This document shows positions 8,615 through 17,537 of a stretch of DNA of 40,078 bases, piece after piece; the stretch's first letter is position 1; each line of letters opens with the position of its first letter. Position numbers and translations under genes: made by a program. The stretch is from Chlamydiota bacterium (lineage in GTDB: Bacteria; Chlamydiota; Chlamydiia; Chlamydiales; SM23-39): contig JACRNF010000007.1 in the NCBI GenBank assembly GCA_016219355.1, positions 1-40,078 of the forward strand, written 5' to 3'. The notes below the pieces were generated by a model, which saw only the letters and a list, made by a program, of their open reading frames with translations, was not told the DNA's origin and did no database searches.

Positions 8615-9769
8615 TCAAGCCCCAACCTTAGTTGTAATGGCATTTTCCAAGATTTCTAACCAGTCTTCTTTAATTCCTAAACTTTTATAAATTGTTTTTT
8701 GCTTCTCTTCCGAAACAGCTTCTGATTTTAAATTTTTTATTGCTTCAACAAAATTTGTTGAATTAGTAACAGATGGCGCTATGCCGCTTCTCACAAGAAC
8801 GTCTCTGAAGGTTTTATGTGCTATTTGAACCGTTGGAATGCCCGTCAGTGCAAACAAAGGCCCCATGCTCGTTTGATAATATAAAGCTCCGTCTGCTGCG
8901 CTAAGCATATATTCAGAAGATTCTTTAGAAACTTCAATCTTCGGAGCGTTGGGTTTTTTACCATATTTTTGAAGCCATGCTTCTATTGCCTGGCAATCAA
9001 TGTTTTCAATCATAGCTCCCGGATGCTGTTGTAGTATAATAACCATATCAGAAAGATCTGCGCCACACTCCATTGCTTCAGAAAGAAATCTAAGAAAAGC
9101 CGGAAATGCTTCATTAAAATAGGCCTTATTATTTCCCCCAAAGTAGACGAGTAATTTTTTGCCTTTATCTTTTATCCCATATTTCGCTAAGAACTCTGCT
9201 CGAATTCCATCATGTCCTTCTTTTCTTATTGATAGAATCTTTTCAGCTTGGGCCAAAGGATAATATCCAAGACCCACTCGATTTTCTTTAGGTAATGTTA
9301 TTTCTGTATCTGGTTCTTGATAAATAGGTGATTCTTTAAGATTAGCATTCGCAAATAACACTCCATTTGCACGCAGCATGACTTCTGCTGCAACATTAGA
9401 ATATCCTCCCGGAACAAAGACTTCAGGATTATCGTAATAGGCTAAACGGCGTACTTTAGGAGCTTCCATTGCTAATTTTTCTTGAAGAGCAATATCGAAA
9501 ATGTGTCCGACATCTGTAATTACAACAGATGCTTTGATGCAATTCACGGCAACTTGAGCTAAATCGGCCTCTTTTTCTTTCGAAAGATTATCTGCATTAA
9601 ACTGTATAACACTGATTTTTCGATCTTGAAATTTTTTAATAGCAGGGCCTGAGGCGTAAATTTGAACTTTATATCCTTTTTGGACTAATTCTTCAGCAAA
9701 TGTCGCAAAATGATCAGCTGGACCACCGTGACATGCGACAAAACAGATGACTGCAGAAGGTAAAGACAT
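8615..9769 (-). CDS. GT-B-like glycosyltransferase-type protein, unassigned
   Basis: A 384-residue soluble protein whose role I cannot name. The N-terminus begins like a GT-B Rossmann half: a beta-strand (AVICFVACHGG), then GPADHFATFAEELVQKGYKV, a layout typical of sugar-nucleotide glycosyltransferases and UDP-GlcNAc 2-epimerase relatives. The second half repeats the pattern with LLVYFGGNNKAYF and ends in a segment (YYQTSMGPLFALTGIPTVQIAH) placed where such enzymes bind the nucleotide. No signal peptide or TM helix is present. The ATG has AAGG 8 nt upstream and a good promoter candidate (TTTTCA, 17 bp, TATAAT). It stands alone, convergent with the efflux operon. GT-B fold is a by-eye inference; a two-domain sugar-binding protein without transferase activity is also possible. 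Confidence 0.6.
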   Translation of the reverse strand: MSLPSAVICFVACHGGPADHFATFAEELVQKGYKVQIYASGPAIKKFQDRKISVIQFNADNLSKEKEADLAQVAVNCIKASVVITDVGHIFDIALQEKLAMEAPKVRRLAYYDNPEVFVPGGYSNVAAEVMLRANGVLFANANLKESPIYQEPDTEITLPKENRVGLGYYPLAQAEKILSIRKEGHDGIRAEFLAKYGIKDKGKKLLVYFGGNNKAYFNEAFPAFLRFLSEAMECGADLSDMVIILQQHPGAMIENIDCQAIEAWLQKYGKKPNAPKIEVSKESSEYMLSAADGALYYQTSMGPLFALTGIPTVQIAHKTFRDVLVRSGIAPSVTNSTNFVEAIKNLKSEAVSEEKQKTIYKSLGIKEDWLEILENAITTKVGA

Positions 9770-9795
9770 ATTAAAACCTTAATTTATGAATGTCT

Positions 9796-9824
9796 ATTAT
9801 ATCTGAAACAGCCCAAAATGAAAA
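9796..9824 (-). promoter_or_regulatory. Predicted sigma70 promoter for the GT-B-like gene
   Basis: On the minus strand a TATAAT -10 (9796-9801) lies 17 bp from a TTTTCA -35 (9819-9824). It is 26 bp upstream of the ATG at 9769. The -10 is a perfect consensus and the -35 matches 4 of 6. Confidence 0.55.
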
Positions 9825-9935
9825 TCAGATTTCATTAAAAATAATTCCTGCAAGTGTCAAATTAAAATTTTTTATTTATATAAAACTTGATGGTGAATAT
9901 ATTGTTCGGTATTTCGAATATAGGGAGAAATAAAA

Positions 9936-10232
9936 ATGGCCAAGACAAAGACATTCATAAGGCAAAAAGACTCTGCAAAAAATATTCGACTTATAAAAGC
10001 TCCTAATACAATCAAATCCGGCATGGGAGTGGATACTTACAATCCTACCGAAGCCTTGCTTGATGAGGAACGAATTGGCCGCGCTATTTGGGAATGCTTG
10101 AAAAACGGTGATTCCGAAGGAGTTATTGAAATAATACAAATTCATTTGGAAGCTTGCACTAAGACCCGGTTACCAAAAGAATCTCATCTACCAAAAACCA
10201 CACTATCAGAAGCAAAAAGAAAAAAACTTTAA
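9936..10232 (+). CDS. Small HTH protein, addiction-module antitoxin-like
   Basis: A 98-residue basic protein. Residues 45-92 follow the pattern of HigA/HI1420-type antitoxins (DEERIGRAIWECLKNGDSE, then IIQIHLEA). Then comes a helix-turn-helix candidate, KTRLPKESHLPKTTL, which resembles the usual lead-in K..LAKE.GLSR.TLY. The family normally continues about 25-30 residues past this point; here it ends in SEAKRKKL, so the HTH looks shortened or altered. A strong Shine-Dalgarno sequence (AGGGAG, 9922-9927) precedes the ATG. There is no recognisable toxin partner next to it: the neighbouring gene is RidA on the other strand, and their 3' ends overlap by 4 bp. It may be a solitary antitoxin-derived regulator or a decaying one. 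Confidence 0.55.
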   Translation: MAKTKTFIRQKDSAKNIRLIKAPNTIKSGMGVDTYNPTEALLDEERIGRAIWECLKNGDSEGVIEIIQIHLEACTKTRLPKESHLPKTTLSEAKRKKL

Positions 10233-10651
10233 TCTTTAACTGCTGCTATACAAGAAATTTCAATTATAGCCGGAATATTCGCCTCAACTGTCTGTCTTGC
10301 AGGATATTTACCATTTTTAAATCTTTTGCCATACTCTTCATTCATGCCAGCAAAATCTTTTAGGCTTTTAAGAAAAACATCTACTCTAACAATATTGTCA
10401 AAATCAGTGCCGGCAGCTTTTAATACCGCTGCAAGATTATCTAAGGTTTGTTTAGTTGCTTCTTGTATGCTGCTCTCAACTTTTTCTCCTGTTGCAGGAT
10501 TTATTGGAAGCTGTCCTGAGACAAACAACAATTTTCCTTTAGATAAATCTACAATCACGCCATGAGAATAAGGTCCAATTGCCTTTGGCCCATCTTTCGA
10601 ATTTACATATTCAATTAGTTTTTTAGAATTTGGCCCATGGCAACAACACAT
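10229..10651 (-). CDS. RidA/YjgF-family reactive-intermediate deaminase
   Basis: A 140-residue cytosolic protein of the YjgF/YER057c/UK114 family. Family members hydrolyse reactive 2-aminoacrylate-type enamines and imines released by PLP enzymes. The core is intact: GPKAIGPYSHG (21-31), LFVSGQLPINPATGE (42-56), and the pair Arg119 (YPARQTV) and Glu131 that corresponds to Arg105 and Glu120 of E. coli RidA. The N-terminus carries an unusual extra segment, MCCCHGPNSKK. The ATG is well supported by GAGG (minus strand, complement of 10657-10660), so the Cys-rich start is probably genuine. The gene lies between an antitoxin-like gene and a decayed tRNA fragment, a setting that suggests acquisition. 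Confidence 0.9.
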   Translation of the reverse strand: MCCCHGPNSKKLIEYVNSKDGPKAIGPYSHGVIVDLSKGKLLFVSGQLPINPATGEKVESSIQEATKQTLDNLAAVLKAAGTDFDNIVRVDVFLKSLKDFAGMNEEYGKRFKNGKYPARQTVEANIPAIIEISCIAAVKD

Positions 10652-10667
10652 ATCTACCTCATTAAAT

Positions 10668-10708
10668 TAAAGATTTTCTCGAAACCGACATCGAACCGAC
10701 TCAAAAGT
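10668..10708 (-). repeat. Decayed duplicate of tRNA-Leu 3' end
   Basis: About 40 bp here align without gaps to 10922-10962, the 3' flank, acceptor arm and T-arm of the intact tRNA-Leu. Roughly four fifths of the bases match. Shared blocks are TAAAGATTT, CTCGAA and ATCGAACCG. Same orientation, offset exactly 254 bp, lying on the 3' side of the tRNA. The T-stem no longer pairs, so it is not a functional tRNA. This is what an old attachment-site duplication at a tRNA 3' end would leave, though a simple tandem duplication is also possible. Confidence 0.6.
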
Positions 10709-10781
10709 TCGCCTTGTTTTCAGCTCATAAATTTTACACTAAACGCAACTATTAAAAATAGTCATTTTTAGATTTTATATT

Positions 10782-10840
10782 TTATGTACGGAGTCACAGC
10801 TCTTATGTATGGAGCGTCATCGTCCTTATGTACGGAGTCA
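10782..10840 (+). repeat. Three imperfect direct repeats
   Basis: TTATGTACGGAGTCA occurs at 10782-10796 and exactly again at 10826-10840. A variant, TTATGTATGGAGCGTCA, sits between them at 10803-10819. Spacing is 21 and 23 bp. They lie between the tRNA-Leu remnant and the intact tRNA-Leu. No function is apparent. Confidence 0.7.
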
Positions 10841-10929
10841 CTGAGGGAAAGAAGTAACTAGCCTAGCGTCCTTGACCATTCTGAAACAGTGATATTTTTA
10901 GAAAAAGTTTTTGTCTTTAAATAAAGATT

Positions 10930-11013
10930 TGCTCGAAGCCGGAATCGAACCGGCACGAGGTTACCCTCAAGGGATTTTAAGTCCCTAGCGTCTACCAATT
11001 CCGCCATTCGAGC
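10930..11013 (-). tRNA. tRNA-Leu (anticodon TAA)
   Basis: An 84-nt type-II tRNA on the minus strand. Acceptor stem GCTCGAA pairs with TTCGAGC, with discriminator A at 10930. The anticodon arm is AGGGA-CTTAAAA-TCCCT, with anticodon TAA at 10979-10977. A long variable arm (around TGAGGGTAACCTCG) is diagnostic for Leu. The T-arm is GCCGG-TTCGATT-CCGGC. CCA is not encoded. It reads codon UUA, which is common in this AT-rich sequence. It follows the CT504-like gene in the same direction. Confidence 0.97.
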
Positions 11014-11060
11014 AAATTTAGGATAAATTTTATCGATATTTCGATTTTTGGAAAAGAAAA

Positions 11061-11687
11061 TTATTCTAAAGGATTCTCCAAAGTTCTTCTTTCTTCTTCA
11101 AACACTTCTTCTTTTACCAAAACTTCTTCTTTAGCTATTTCAGGTTTAATTTGTGGTTCAGTAATCCCTTCAGTTTGCTTAATATAATTTAATTTTTCTT
11201 TGATCAATGTAGGAGGTGGTGGAAATAATTTTCTAATTACCGATGGAGATGCAACTTCAGGCTCACCAACCACAGGCTCTGTAGAAGCGGGAGCAGATTC
11301 CATTGCTGCAGCATCTGCCAAAGCCTCTTTCTTCATCTCTTCTTGCCTCATTCTTCGCTTTTGCTTTTTCTTTCTTCGTTCAGAAGCTTCATCACTTTGC
11401 TCATGACTATCTTTGCCACCACCAATTTTAATTTTTTCCACATTAGCGGTTTTTAATACCATGCGCGCTTCTCTGACTTCAGAAATTTCAAAGTCGGTAA
11501 CCGGTACTAAAAATTCTTTGGCAGCGTCTAAAGAACGAAAAAAACAAGATTGTCCAAAAGAGACAACCTCAACTGCTTCAACTAAATATTCTTCTTGCCC
11601 TGTCACTTTACTGTTTCTAAGGATAAGCTTATTGCCCTCTTTAGGTGTTATGACAGTTTCAATTATTGGCTCTCGTGTAAAATCCAC
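11061..11687 (-). CDS. CT504-like conserved chlamydial protein
   Basis: A 208-residue protein without a recognised domain. The N-terminal 90 residues look globular (beta-rich, VITPKEGNKLILRNSK). Then comes a very basic stretch (ERRKKKQKRRMRQEEMKKE, about 105-123) and an Ala/Pro/Glu-rich, probably disordered tail. It begins 18 bp after the gapA stop in the same direction, the place where C. trachomatis has the hypothetical gene CT504, so orthology is inferred from position. The open frame starts with GTG at 11687; no in-frame ATG lies upstream before a stop, and the RBS is weak, so translation may depend on gapA. It is the last protein gene of the long minus-strand cluster. Function unknown; the basic region could bind nucleic acid. 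Confidence 0.7.
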   Translation of the reverse strand: MDFTREPIIETVITPKEGNKLILRNSKVTGQEEYLVEAVEVVSFGQSCFFRSLDAAKEFLVPVTDFEISEVREARMVLKTANVEKIKIGGGKDSHEQSDEASERRKKKQKRRMRQEEMKKEALADAAAMESAPASTEPVVGEPEVASPSVIRKLFPPPPTLIKEKLNYIKQTEGITEPQIKPEIAKEEVLVKEEVFEEERRTLENPLE

Positions 11688-11705
11688 ATTTATTCCATGG
11701 GTTAA

Positions 11706-12716
11706 TTATTCTTTGGATGCCATATATGCAACTAAATCAACAAGGCGGGTAGCATATCCCATCTCATTGTCATACCAAGCCACTATTTTAAAAAACGTTG
11801 GATTAAGAGCAATTCCGGCAGTTTTGTCAAAAACCGCAGATAATGTACTAGAAAAAAAATCAGAAGATACAACCGGGTCTTCAGTATATCCTAAAATCCC
11901 TTTCATCTCGTTTTCAGAAGCTCTTTTCATTGCAGAGCTTATCTCTTCATAGGTTGTATCTCTAGAAAGCCGAACGGTTAGATCAACTGCAGAAACATCA
12001 ATTGTAGGAACCCTAAAGGCCATTCCCGTTAATTTACCGGCTACTTCCGGTATGCATAAAGCTACAGCTTTTGCAGCTCCGGTTGAAGCTGGTATAATAT
12101 TATAACCGGCCGCTCTTCCTCCACGAAAGTCTTTATGCGAAGGGCCATCAACTGTAGGTTGAGTAGCGGTCATCGCATGAATAGTGGTCATGAGCCCTTC
12201 TTCAATGCCAAAATTATCTAGCAGCACTTTGGTTATCGGGGCTAAACAGTTAGTGGTGCAAGAGGCATTAGAAACAATTACATCCGTTTTGGGATTGTAC
12301 TTGGTATGATTTACTCCCATAACAAATGTTGGAACTGAGTCTTTGGCTGGTGCAGAAAGAACAACTCTTTTAGCGCCGGCCATTATATGCTTTTGTGCAT
12401 CTTCTTTTTTGGTAAATCGTCCAGTAGACTCTAAAACAAAGTCTACATTTAAATTTTTCCAAGGTAATTTTGCAGGGTCCTTTTCAGCAAAGACTGCAAT
12501 TTTTTGGTTTTCAATAATTAAACAATCTTTCTCAGCTTTGACAGATTTATTAAATTTGCCGTGGACCGAATCATATTCTAAAAGATACGCTAAATTATCA
12601 GAGGGGACTAGGTCATTGATAGCAACAACTTGTAAGTCTTTTCTCTCCAAAGCTTGTCGAAGGGCAAGTCTTCCAATTCTACCAAATCCATTTATCGCAA
12701 CTTTTTTAACACCCAT
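11706..12716 (-). CDS. gapA: Glyceraldehyde-3-phosphate dehydrogenase
   Basis: A 336-residue NAD-dependent glycolytic enzyme that converts glyceraldehyde 3-phosphate and phosphate to 1,3-bisphosphoglycerate in the cytosol. The N-terminal Rossmann motif INGFGRIGR is at 9-16. Asp35 in the AINDL segment fits NAD preference. The active site [12 protein letters not shown] has catalytic Cys153, and the C-terminal WYDNEMGYA motif is intact. Length is normal. The ATG has a strong Shine-Dalgarno sequence (GAGGAGG) 6 nt upstream. It follows rplQ by 70 bp, a longer gap than elsewhere in the cluster, and that gap contains a good promoter candidate. It is probably transcribed both from the ribosomal operon and from its own promoter. 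Gene order matches Chlamydia. Confidence 0.98.
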   Translation of the reverse strand: MGVKKVAINGFGRIGRLALRQALERKDLQVVAINDLVPSDNLAYLLEYDSVHGKFNKSVKAEKDCLIIENQKIAVFAEKDPAKLPWKNLNVDFVLESTGRFTKKEDAQKHIMAGAKRVVLSAPAKDSVPTFVMGVNHTKYNPKTDVIVSNASCTTNCLAPITKVLLDNFGIEEGLMTTIHAMTATQPTVDGPSHKDFRGGRAAGYNIIPASTGAAKAVALCIPEVAGKLTGMAFRVPTIDVSAVDLTVRLSRDTTYEEISSAMKRASENEMKGILGYTEDPVVSSDFFSSTLSAVFDKTAGIALNPTFFKIVAWYDNEMGYATRLVDLVAYMASKE

Positions 12717-12742
12717 AACGTCCTCCTCAATTTTTAATTTGC

Positions 12743-12771
12743 ATCTTAATCGAGTTTAATCCGTTTGTAAA
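12743..12771 (-). promoter_or_regulatory. Predicted sigma70 promoter of gapA
   Basis: Minus strand: -35 TTTACA (12766-12771, 5 of 6), 17-bp spacer, -10 TAAGAT (12743-12748, 4 of 6). It lies in the 70-bp rplQ-gapA gap, 26 bp before the gapA ATG, so gapA can be expressed apart from the ribosomal genes. Confidence 0.55.
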
Positions 12772-12786
12772 GCGAGAAAATAACTT

Positions 12787-13212
12787 TCACGCTAAATACT
12801 CGATATAACATACAGGAGCGTTATCACCAACACGGTGTTGCTTTTTAATGATTCTGGTATAACCACCATTACGTGCTTCAAATCTTGTTTTAAGTTCACC
12901 AAAAAGTTTGTCAACTACAATACGATCGGTATTGTAAGAAGAAACGTTTCCGGCTTTGGCGGCGCGAGCCTCTTTCGAAGATAGTTTGTTATAATGAACC
13001 TTCAATTTGGATTGCACAGCACGTTTAGAAGCTAAAGTATTTTTCTTGGCCAAAGTAATTAAACGATCTGCATGCCGCCTTAATTCTTTCGCCTTAGTAA
13101 TAGTAGTTTCGATGCGGCCATGCTCAATTAACGATTTGAGCATATTAGCTATCATGCATCGCCTATGCGATCCGGTTCGACCTATTTTAAACGTATTTTT
13201 TGCATGTCTCAT
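12787..13212 (-). CDS. rplQ: 50S ribosomal protein L17
   Basis: A 141-residue large-subunit protein. The N-terminal family signature [20 protein letters not shown] is followed by the conserved block [20 protein letters not shown] and the C-terminal [11 protein letters not shown]. It is slightly longer than E. coli L17 (127). The start overlaps the rpoA stop by 4 bp (ATGA), so translation is coupled to rpoA. Confidence 0.97.
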   Translation of the reverse strand: MRHAKNTFKIGRTGSHRRCMIANMLKSLIEHGRIETTITKAKELRRHADRLITLAKKNTLASKRAVQSKLKVHYNKLSSKEARAAKAGNVSSYNTDRIVVDKLFGELKTRFEARNGGYTRIIKKQHRVGDNAPVCYIEYLA

Positions 13213-14303
13213 TTTTCACTGCCTACATTTTTTTCATCTAAATATTTTTGTATTAAAGCTTTTACATTTTCTCTGGTAATACCATATTTACTTAAATCCA
13301 TACCTAAAGAAAGGTTCATCTCTAAGAGCTTTTGCTTTATCTCAGTTAAAGATTTCTTACCAAAATTACGGAATTTCAGCATTTCAGATTCAGGCATTAC
13401 TACCAATTCACCAATTGTATCGATATGAGCTCCGGCTAAACAATTAGTTGATCTTACAGAAAGTTCAATTTCGCTGATCTTCAATGCTAATTTAGCAAAA
13501 AGATCCTCTCGATCTTTATTTTCTTCTACCTGAGCCGATTCAAATGTCCAATCATGAGTTTTTAAATTCTCAAACACTTTTAAATGTTCCATCCCTAGTT
13601 GCAATGCAAAACTAAAGGCCTCTTTGGGAGTTACTCTCCCATCGGTGATTACATCTATTATCAATTTATCAAAGTCAGTATCTTGTCCAACTCTAGTTTT
13701 TTCAACATAATAATTTACTAATCTAACAGGTGAAAAAGCAGAATCGATAATAATTTCATCAATAACTTTTTCTACTACATGTCTTTCAGAAGGAACATAA
13801 CCACGACCAATACCGATCCTTAAATCAATTCGTTTTGTAAAAGGTTTAGTAGCGGTAAAAATGACCATATCAGGATTTACGATCTCAAATTGCGAAGGAC
13901 CAACTATATCTCGTAATGTAACTTTATAACTTCCATTGCCTTTATCAATTTGTTCGTCGGTAACTTCCAATATTTTAGTAACAAGCTTAATCTCTTTTTT
14001 AGCGTTCTCTGCGTCGATTGGCAAATAACGGAGCAAGGATCCTTTTAAATTTAGAACAATGTGAGTCATATCTTCAATGACTCCGTCAATGGCAGCAAAT
14101 TCATGAAGGACCCCTTCAATCTTTACCGAAACAATCGCCGGAGCTTCTAATGAAGTTAACATAATCCTTCTTAGAAAATTGCCCAAAGTATGGCCAAATC
14201 CTCTTTCAAAAGGCTCTGCCGTAAACCTGGCAACATTCGGTTTTTCAACCTCTTCGTATTTGATTTTTTCCGGCATTTCAAACTTGCCATACATAACTGA
14301 CAT
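13209..14303 (-). CDS. rpoA: RNA polymerase alpha subunit
   Basis: A 364-residue alpha subunit that dimerises to nucleate RNA polymerase and contacts UP elements and activators. The N-terminal domain has [18 protein letters not shown] (33-50) and the dimer/beta-contact segments. The flexible linker is around 250-280. The C-terminal domain has the helix-hairpin-helix [16 protein letters not shown] (about 315-330). It is longer than E. coli alpha (329). It sits 29 bp after rpsK and overlaps rplQ by 4 bp. rpsD, which precedes rpoA in many bacteria, is missing. Confidence 0.98.
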   Translation of the reverse strand: MSVMYGKFEMPEKIKYEEVEKPNVARFTAEPFERGFGHTLGNFLRRIMLTSLEAPAIVSVKIEGVLHEFAAIDGVIEDMTHIVLNLKGSLLRYLPIDAENAKKEIKLVTKILEVTDEQIDKGNGSYKVTLRDIVGPSQFEIVNPDMVIFTATKPFTKRIDLRIGIGRGYVPSERHVVEKVIDEIIIDSAFSPVRLVNYYVEKTRVGQDTDFDKLIIDVITDGRVTPKEAFSFALQLGMEHLKVFENLKTHDWTFESAQVEENKDREDLFAKLALKISEIELSVRSTNCLAGAHIDTIGELVVMPESEMLKFRNFGKKSLTEIKQKLLEMNLSLGMDLSKYGITRENVKALIQKYLDEKNVGSEK

Positions 14304-14332
14304 ATTTTATTATCTCCTAATTTTTAAGCGAC

Positions 14333-14770
14333 TTATACACGTCTTCTTTTGCGAGCTCTACAACCATTATGCGCTATCGGTGTTTTATCTCTAATTATTG
14401 TAATCACAAGGCCCGAACTTTGGAGTCCTCGCACAGCAGATTCTCTTCCTGCTCCAGGACCTTTAAGATTAACTTCGCACTCTCTCATGCCCATTGACAT
14501 AGCTTCTTTTGCAGCTGTTTGCGCAGCAACAGTACCGGCAAAAGCAGACGACTTTCTTGATCCTGCAAAATTGGCTCTTCCCGATGAACACCATGCAATG
14601 ACATTTCCGGCTGGATCGGTTATTGTTACAATTGTATTGTTAAATGTAGCGGTAACATGGGCAATTCCCATCGGAACCGTTCGATGCATTTTTTTTCTGG
14701 CTCTAACTGTCGGCTTCTTTTCTACAGCTTTTCCGGCTTGTGCTTTTTTATTAGTTGATGGTGTTGACAA
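14333..14770 (-). CDS. rpsK: 30S ribosomal protein S11
   Basis: A 145-residue platform protein of the small subunit. The core is typical: GIAHVTATFNNTIVTITD, GRKSSAFAGTVAAQ, and the C-terminal HNGCRARKRRRV. The first roughly 30 residues are a lysine/alanine-rich extension beyond the E. coli protein (129 residues). It starts 11 bp after rpsM. Confidence 0.97.
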   Translation of the reverse strand: MSTPSTNKKAQAGKAVEKKPTVRARKKMHRTVPMGIAHVTATFNNTIVTITDPAGNVIAWCSSGRANFAGSRKSSAFAGTVAAQTAAKEAMSMGMRECEVNLKGPGAGRESAVRGLQSSGLVITIIRDKTPIAHNGCRARKRRRV

Positions 14771-14781
14771 TGTTTAACTCC

Positions 14782-15165
14782 TTATTTGCTAGTTGGGGCT
14801 AGTTTTTTATTTGCAACCGTTTTTCTCTTGCCTTTACGAGTACGTGAATTTGTCCTGGTTCTTTGCCCTCTTACCGGCAAACCGATTCTATGGCGCATCC
14901 CTCTATAAGAGTTGATAGAAATCAATCGTTTAATATTATTTTGTACTTGTCTTCGTAAATCCCCTTCCACAACGTATTCGGCTTGGATCAGGTTATTAAG
15001 TTTGGCTTTTTCATCTTCAGTTAAATCTTTTGCTTTCATATCTGGATTTAATTTGAGCTTAGTAATAATTTCTTTAGATTTGGTTTTACCAATTCCAAAA
15101 ATGTATTGTAAACTTATCACTAATCTTTTTTTATCAGGAATGTCTACTCCAATAATCCTAGTCAT
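14782..15165 (-). CDS. rpsM: 30S ribosomal protein S13
   Basis: A 127-residue protein of the 30S head that contacts the P-site tRNA and the 50S subunit. The helix-hairpin-helix region ([15 protein letters not shown]) and the basic tail [20 protein letters not shown] are conserved. It lies 24 bp after secY. The usual rpmJ and infA between secY and rpsM are absent, as in Chlamydia. Confidence 0.97.
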   Translation of the reverse strand: MTRIIGVDIPDKKRLVISLQYIFGIGKTKSKEIITKLKLNPDMKAKDLTEDEKAKLNNLIQAEYVVEGDLRRQVQNNIKRLISINSYRGMRHRIGLPVRGQRTRTNSRTRKGKRKTVANKKLAPTSK

Positions 15166-15189
15166 TTTTTTAATTTCCTCATTTAAATT

Positions 15190-16563
15190 TTAATTACGTC
15201 CTCTAATTGTACCTTTCTTCATAAATCCATCGTATCTTTTCATCAAAAGATGGGATTCTATCTGCTTAGTGGTATCTAAAACCACACCGACCAATATCAA
15301 TAGAGATGTTCCCCCAAAAAAATGGGAAATACGCGCATCTACACCTAAAAGACGGGACACAATTGCAGGCAATATTGCTATCAATGCTAAAAATATACCC
15401 CCAATTAATGTTATTCTATTCATAGTCATTTCTAGAAAATCTTGAGTTGGCTTACCTTGCCTAATACCAGGCACAAAAGCTCCATTTTTTTTCATATCGG
15501 AAGCTATTTGCTCCGGATGAAACTGAGTTGCAGTCCAAAAATAAGTAAAAAATAAAATTAACAGTACATAGCAAACCAAATAAACACTACTACCCGGAGA
15601 TAGCATATTTGCAGCCTTTCCAATCCAATTACCTCTTCCGACTAATTGGCCAATTGTAGCAGGAAACATCAATAAAGATGAAGCAAAAATTACCGGTATA
15701 ACACCTGCATAATTAATTTTTAAAGGTATATAGGCGCTGCCCCCTTGGGTCTCATGCCTGCCAACAATTCTTCTTGCATATTGCAAAGGTATTCTTCTTT
15801 GCCCTTGAATTACTAAAATAGTTCCTATAATTATCAATACAAATACGGCAGCAAGGACAATTAAAGAAGAAAATGTTAGCTGCCCGGGTTCTTGAGATTC
15901 AAGGTTAAGCTGTTTTATGATCGATCCAAGCGTTGATGGTAATGAGGATAATATACCTACCGTGATAATTAAACTAATACCATTCCCAATCCCTCTTTCA
16001 GTTATCTGTTCCCCTATCCACATCAAAAACATGGTTCCGGCAGTCATAGTAAACATTACTGTAATATAAAAAAGCCAGGGTACTCCAAACATTCTGATGT
16101 CATTCATTTCCGAGACAACTATTCCGGGATTAGAATCATTGAAGCTCATTGCATACTTTGCGATGAAAAGAGCATGCACCAAAGCAAGGGCCATAGTTGC
16201 AAGTCTTGTCCATCTAGATAACTTTTTCTTGCCAACTTCAGGATTCTCTCTCATTTCTTGTTGGATAGAAGGCACTAGTGCCACAACAAGCTGCATAATG
16301 ATCGATGCTGAAATATAGGGGATGATCCCTAAGGCAACAACAGTCAAATGAGCAAAAGCACCACCTGAAAAGATATCCATTAATTGAAATAAATTTTGGC
16401 CCCCTCCGCTTGCGTATTTGAACAGCAAAAGAGCCATTTCTCCGTTTATACCGGGGACCGGAATAAAGGCGCCTATTCGGCATACAAGTAGCATCAGCAA
16501 AGTAAATAATATCTTTGCTCTAAGCTCAGGTATTGAAAATATTCTTGTCAGGGCACTTATCAT
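15190..16563 (-). CDS. secY: Protein translocase subunit SecY
   Basis: A 457-residue integral membrane channel of the Sec translocon, with ten predicted helices. Clear family signatures are [12 protein letters not shown] near the N-terminus, the plug-adjacent region [29 protein letters not shown] after TM4, and the cytoplasmic C5 loop region [15 protein letters not shown]. It begins directly at the rplO stop with no gap (16563/16564), so the two are translationally coupled. adk and map, which follow secY in many bacteria, are absent. Confidence 0.97.
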   Translation of the reverse strand: MISALTRIFSIPELRAKILFTLLMLLVCRIGAFIPVPGINGEMALLLFKYASGGGQNLFQLMDIFSGGAFAHLTVVALGIIPYISASIIMQLVVALVPSIQQEMRENPEVGKKKLSRWTRLATMALALVHALFIAKYAMSFNDSNPGIVVSEMNDIRMFGVPWLFYITVMFTMTAGTMFLMWIGEQITERGIGNGISLIITVGILSSLPSTLGSIIKQLNLESQEPGQLTFSSLIVLAAVFVLIIIGTILVIQGQRRIPLQYARRIVGRHETQGGSAYIPLKINYAGVIPVIFASSLLMFPATIGQLVGRGNWIGKAANMLSPGSSVYLVCYVLLILFFTYFWTATQFHPEQIASDMKKNGAFVPGIRQGKPTQDFLEMTMNRITLIGGIFLALIAILPAIVSRLLGVDARISHFFGGTSLLILVGVVLDTTKQIESHLLMKRYDGFMKKGTIRGRN

Positions 16564-17019
16564 TTATTTAATTTCTTTGTATTGGATTTTCTTAGCATCT
16601 AATTTTTTTAGCGCTTCTTTAGAGAAAAAATGCGCTTCAATTTTAACTTTTTTATTAAGCTCCCCTTTGGCTAGGATTTTTAAACCGCCGGGTGCTCTTT
16701 TCAGACCGTAGCCCTTGCTTTGAAGAGCTGATAAATTTACTAAATCTCCATCGTTAAAAAGAGCTTCAATATCTTTTAAATTAATTGACACTTGAGGTTT
16801 GACAAATCTTCCTCTCGTAAATCCTCTGATGGGGATTTTCATATAAAGTTTTTTCTGTCCACCTTCATAGCCGTACTGCTTGTAATAACCTGATCTGGCG
16901 GCGTGACCTTTATGTCCTCTACCGGACGTTTTACCGCTTTTACAGCCAGTGCCACGACCAACTCTTTTAAGTTTTTTTACAACGCGTGAAGTATTTTTTA
17001 ATTGAGAAAGAGTAATCAT
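16564..17019 (-). CDS. rplO: 50S ribosomal protein L15
   Basis: A 151-residue large-subunit assembly protein. The Gly/Arg-rich N-terminus GRGTGCKSGKTSGRGHKGH and a C-terminal domain with KGELNKKVKIEAHFFS are typical. The start overlaps the rpsE stop by 4 bp. rpmD (L30), normally between rpsE and rplO, is absent; its absence is a known feature of Chlamydiae as I recall. Confidence 0.97.
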   Translation of the reverse strand: MITLSQLKNTSRVVKKLKRVGRGTGCKSGKTSGRGHKGHAARSGYYKQYGYEGGQKKLYMKIPIRGFTRGRFVKPQVSINLKDIEALFNDGDLVNLSALQSKGYGLKRAPGGLKILAKGELNKKVKIEAHFFSKEALKKLDAKKIQYKEIK

Positions 17020-17519
17020 TCTACCAGCCCCCGTTCTTTAAGATAATCATTTAATGGCCTTAATTCTTGCAGCGCTTCAATCGTAGCTCTTACCGTGTTT
17101 AAAGGGTTTGTAGAACCTTGGCTTTTAGCGATCACATCCTTAACACCGGCAAGCTCCAACACCGCTCTAACTTTTGATCCAGCTACAACTCCCGTCCCTT
17201 CTTTGGCAGGCTTCAACATTAGCTCAGCCCCATCCCAACTAACTCTAACTTCATGTGGAATGGTGTTTTTTTCCATTACAATGCTAATTACATTTTTTCT
17301 GGCTGCTGCCGATCCTTTTCGAATAGCATCGGAAACTTCATTCGCCTTTGCAAAACCGACTCCAATTTTACCATTTCTATTTCCAATTAAGATCAAAGCG
17401 GAAAAGCTCATCCGCTTTCCACCCTTAACTACCTTAGCACATCGATTTATGTATAATACTTTTTCTTCAAATTCGCCTCCAAGATCATCTTGGCCGCTTC
17501 TTTCAGACATCCTTGCCAT
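17016..17519 (-). CDS. rpsE: 30S ribosomal protein S5
   Basis: A 167-residue small-subunit protein involved in decoding accuracy and mRNA unwinding at the entry tunnel. The dsRNA-binding-like N-terminal domain with GGKRMSFSALILIGNRNGK and GFAKANEV is conserved, as is the C-terminal domain (SKVRAVLELAGVKDVIAKS). It starts 18 bp after rplR and overlaps rplO by 4 bp. Confidence 0.97.
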   Translation of the reverse strand: MARMSERSGQDDLGGEFEEKVLYINRCAKVVKGGKRMSFSALILIGNRNGKIGVGFAKANEVSDAIRKGSAAARKNVISIVMEKNTIPHEVRVSWDGAELMLKPAKEGTGVVAGSKVRAVLELAGVKDVIAKSQGSTNPLNTVRATIEALQELRPLNDYLKERGLVE

Positions 17520-17537
17520 TTTACTTCAACCCATGAT

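Noticed and set aside
10782-10840. CRISPR-like array
   Set aside because: Only three short units, one of them variant, with 5- to 8-bp gaps too short for spacers, and no cas genes.
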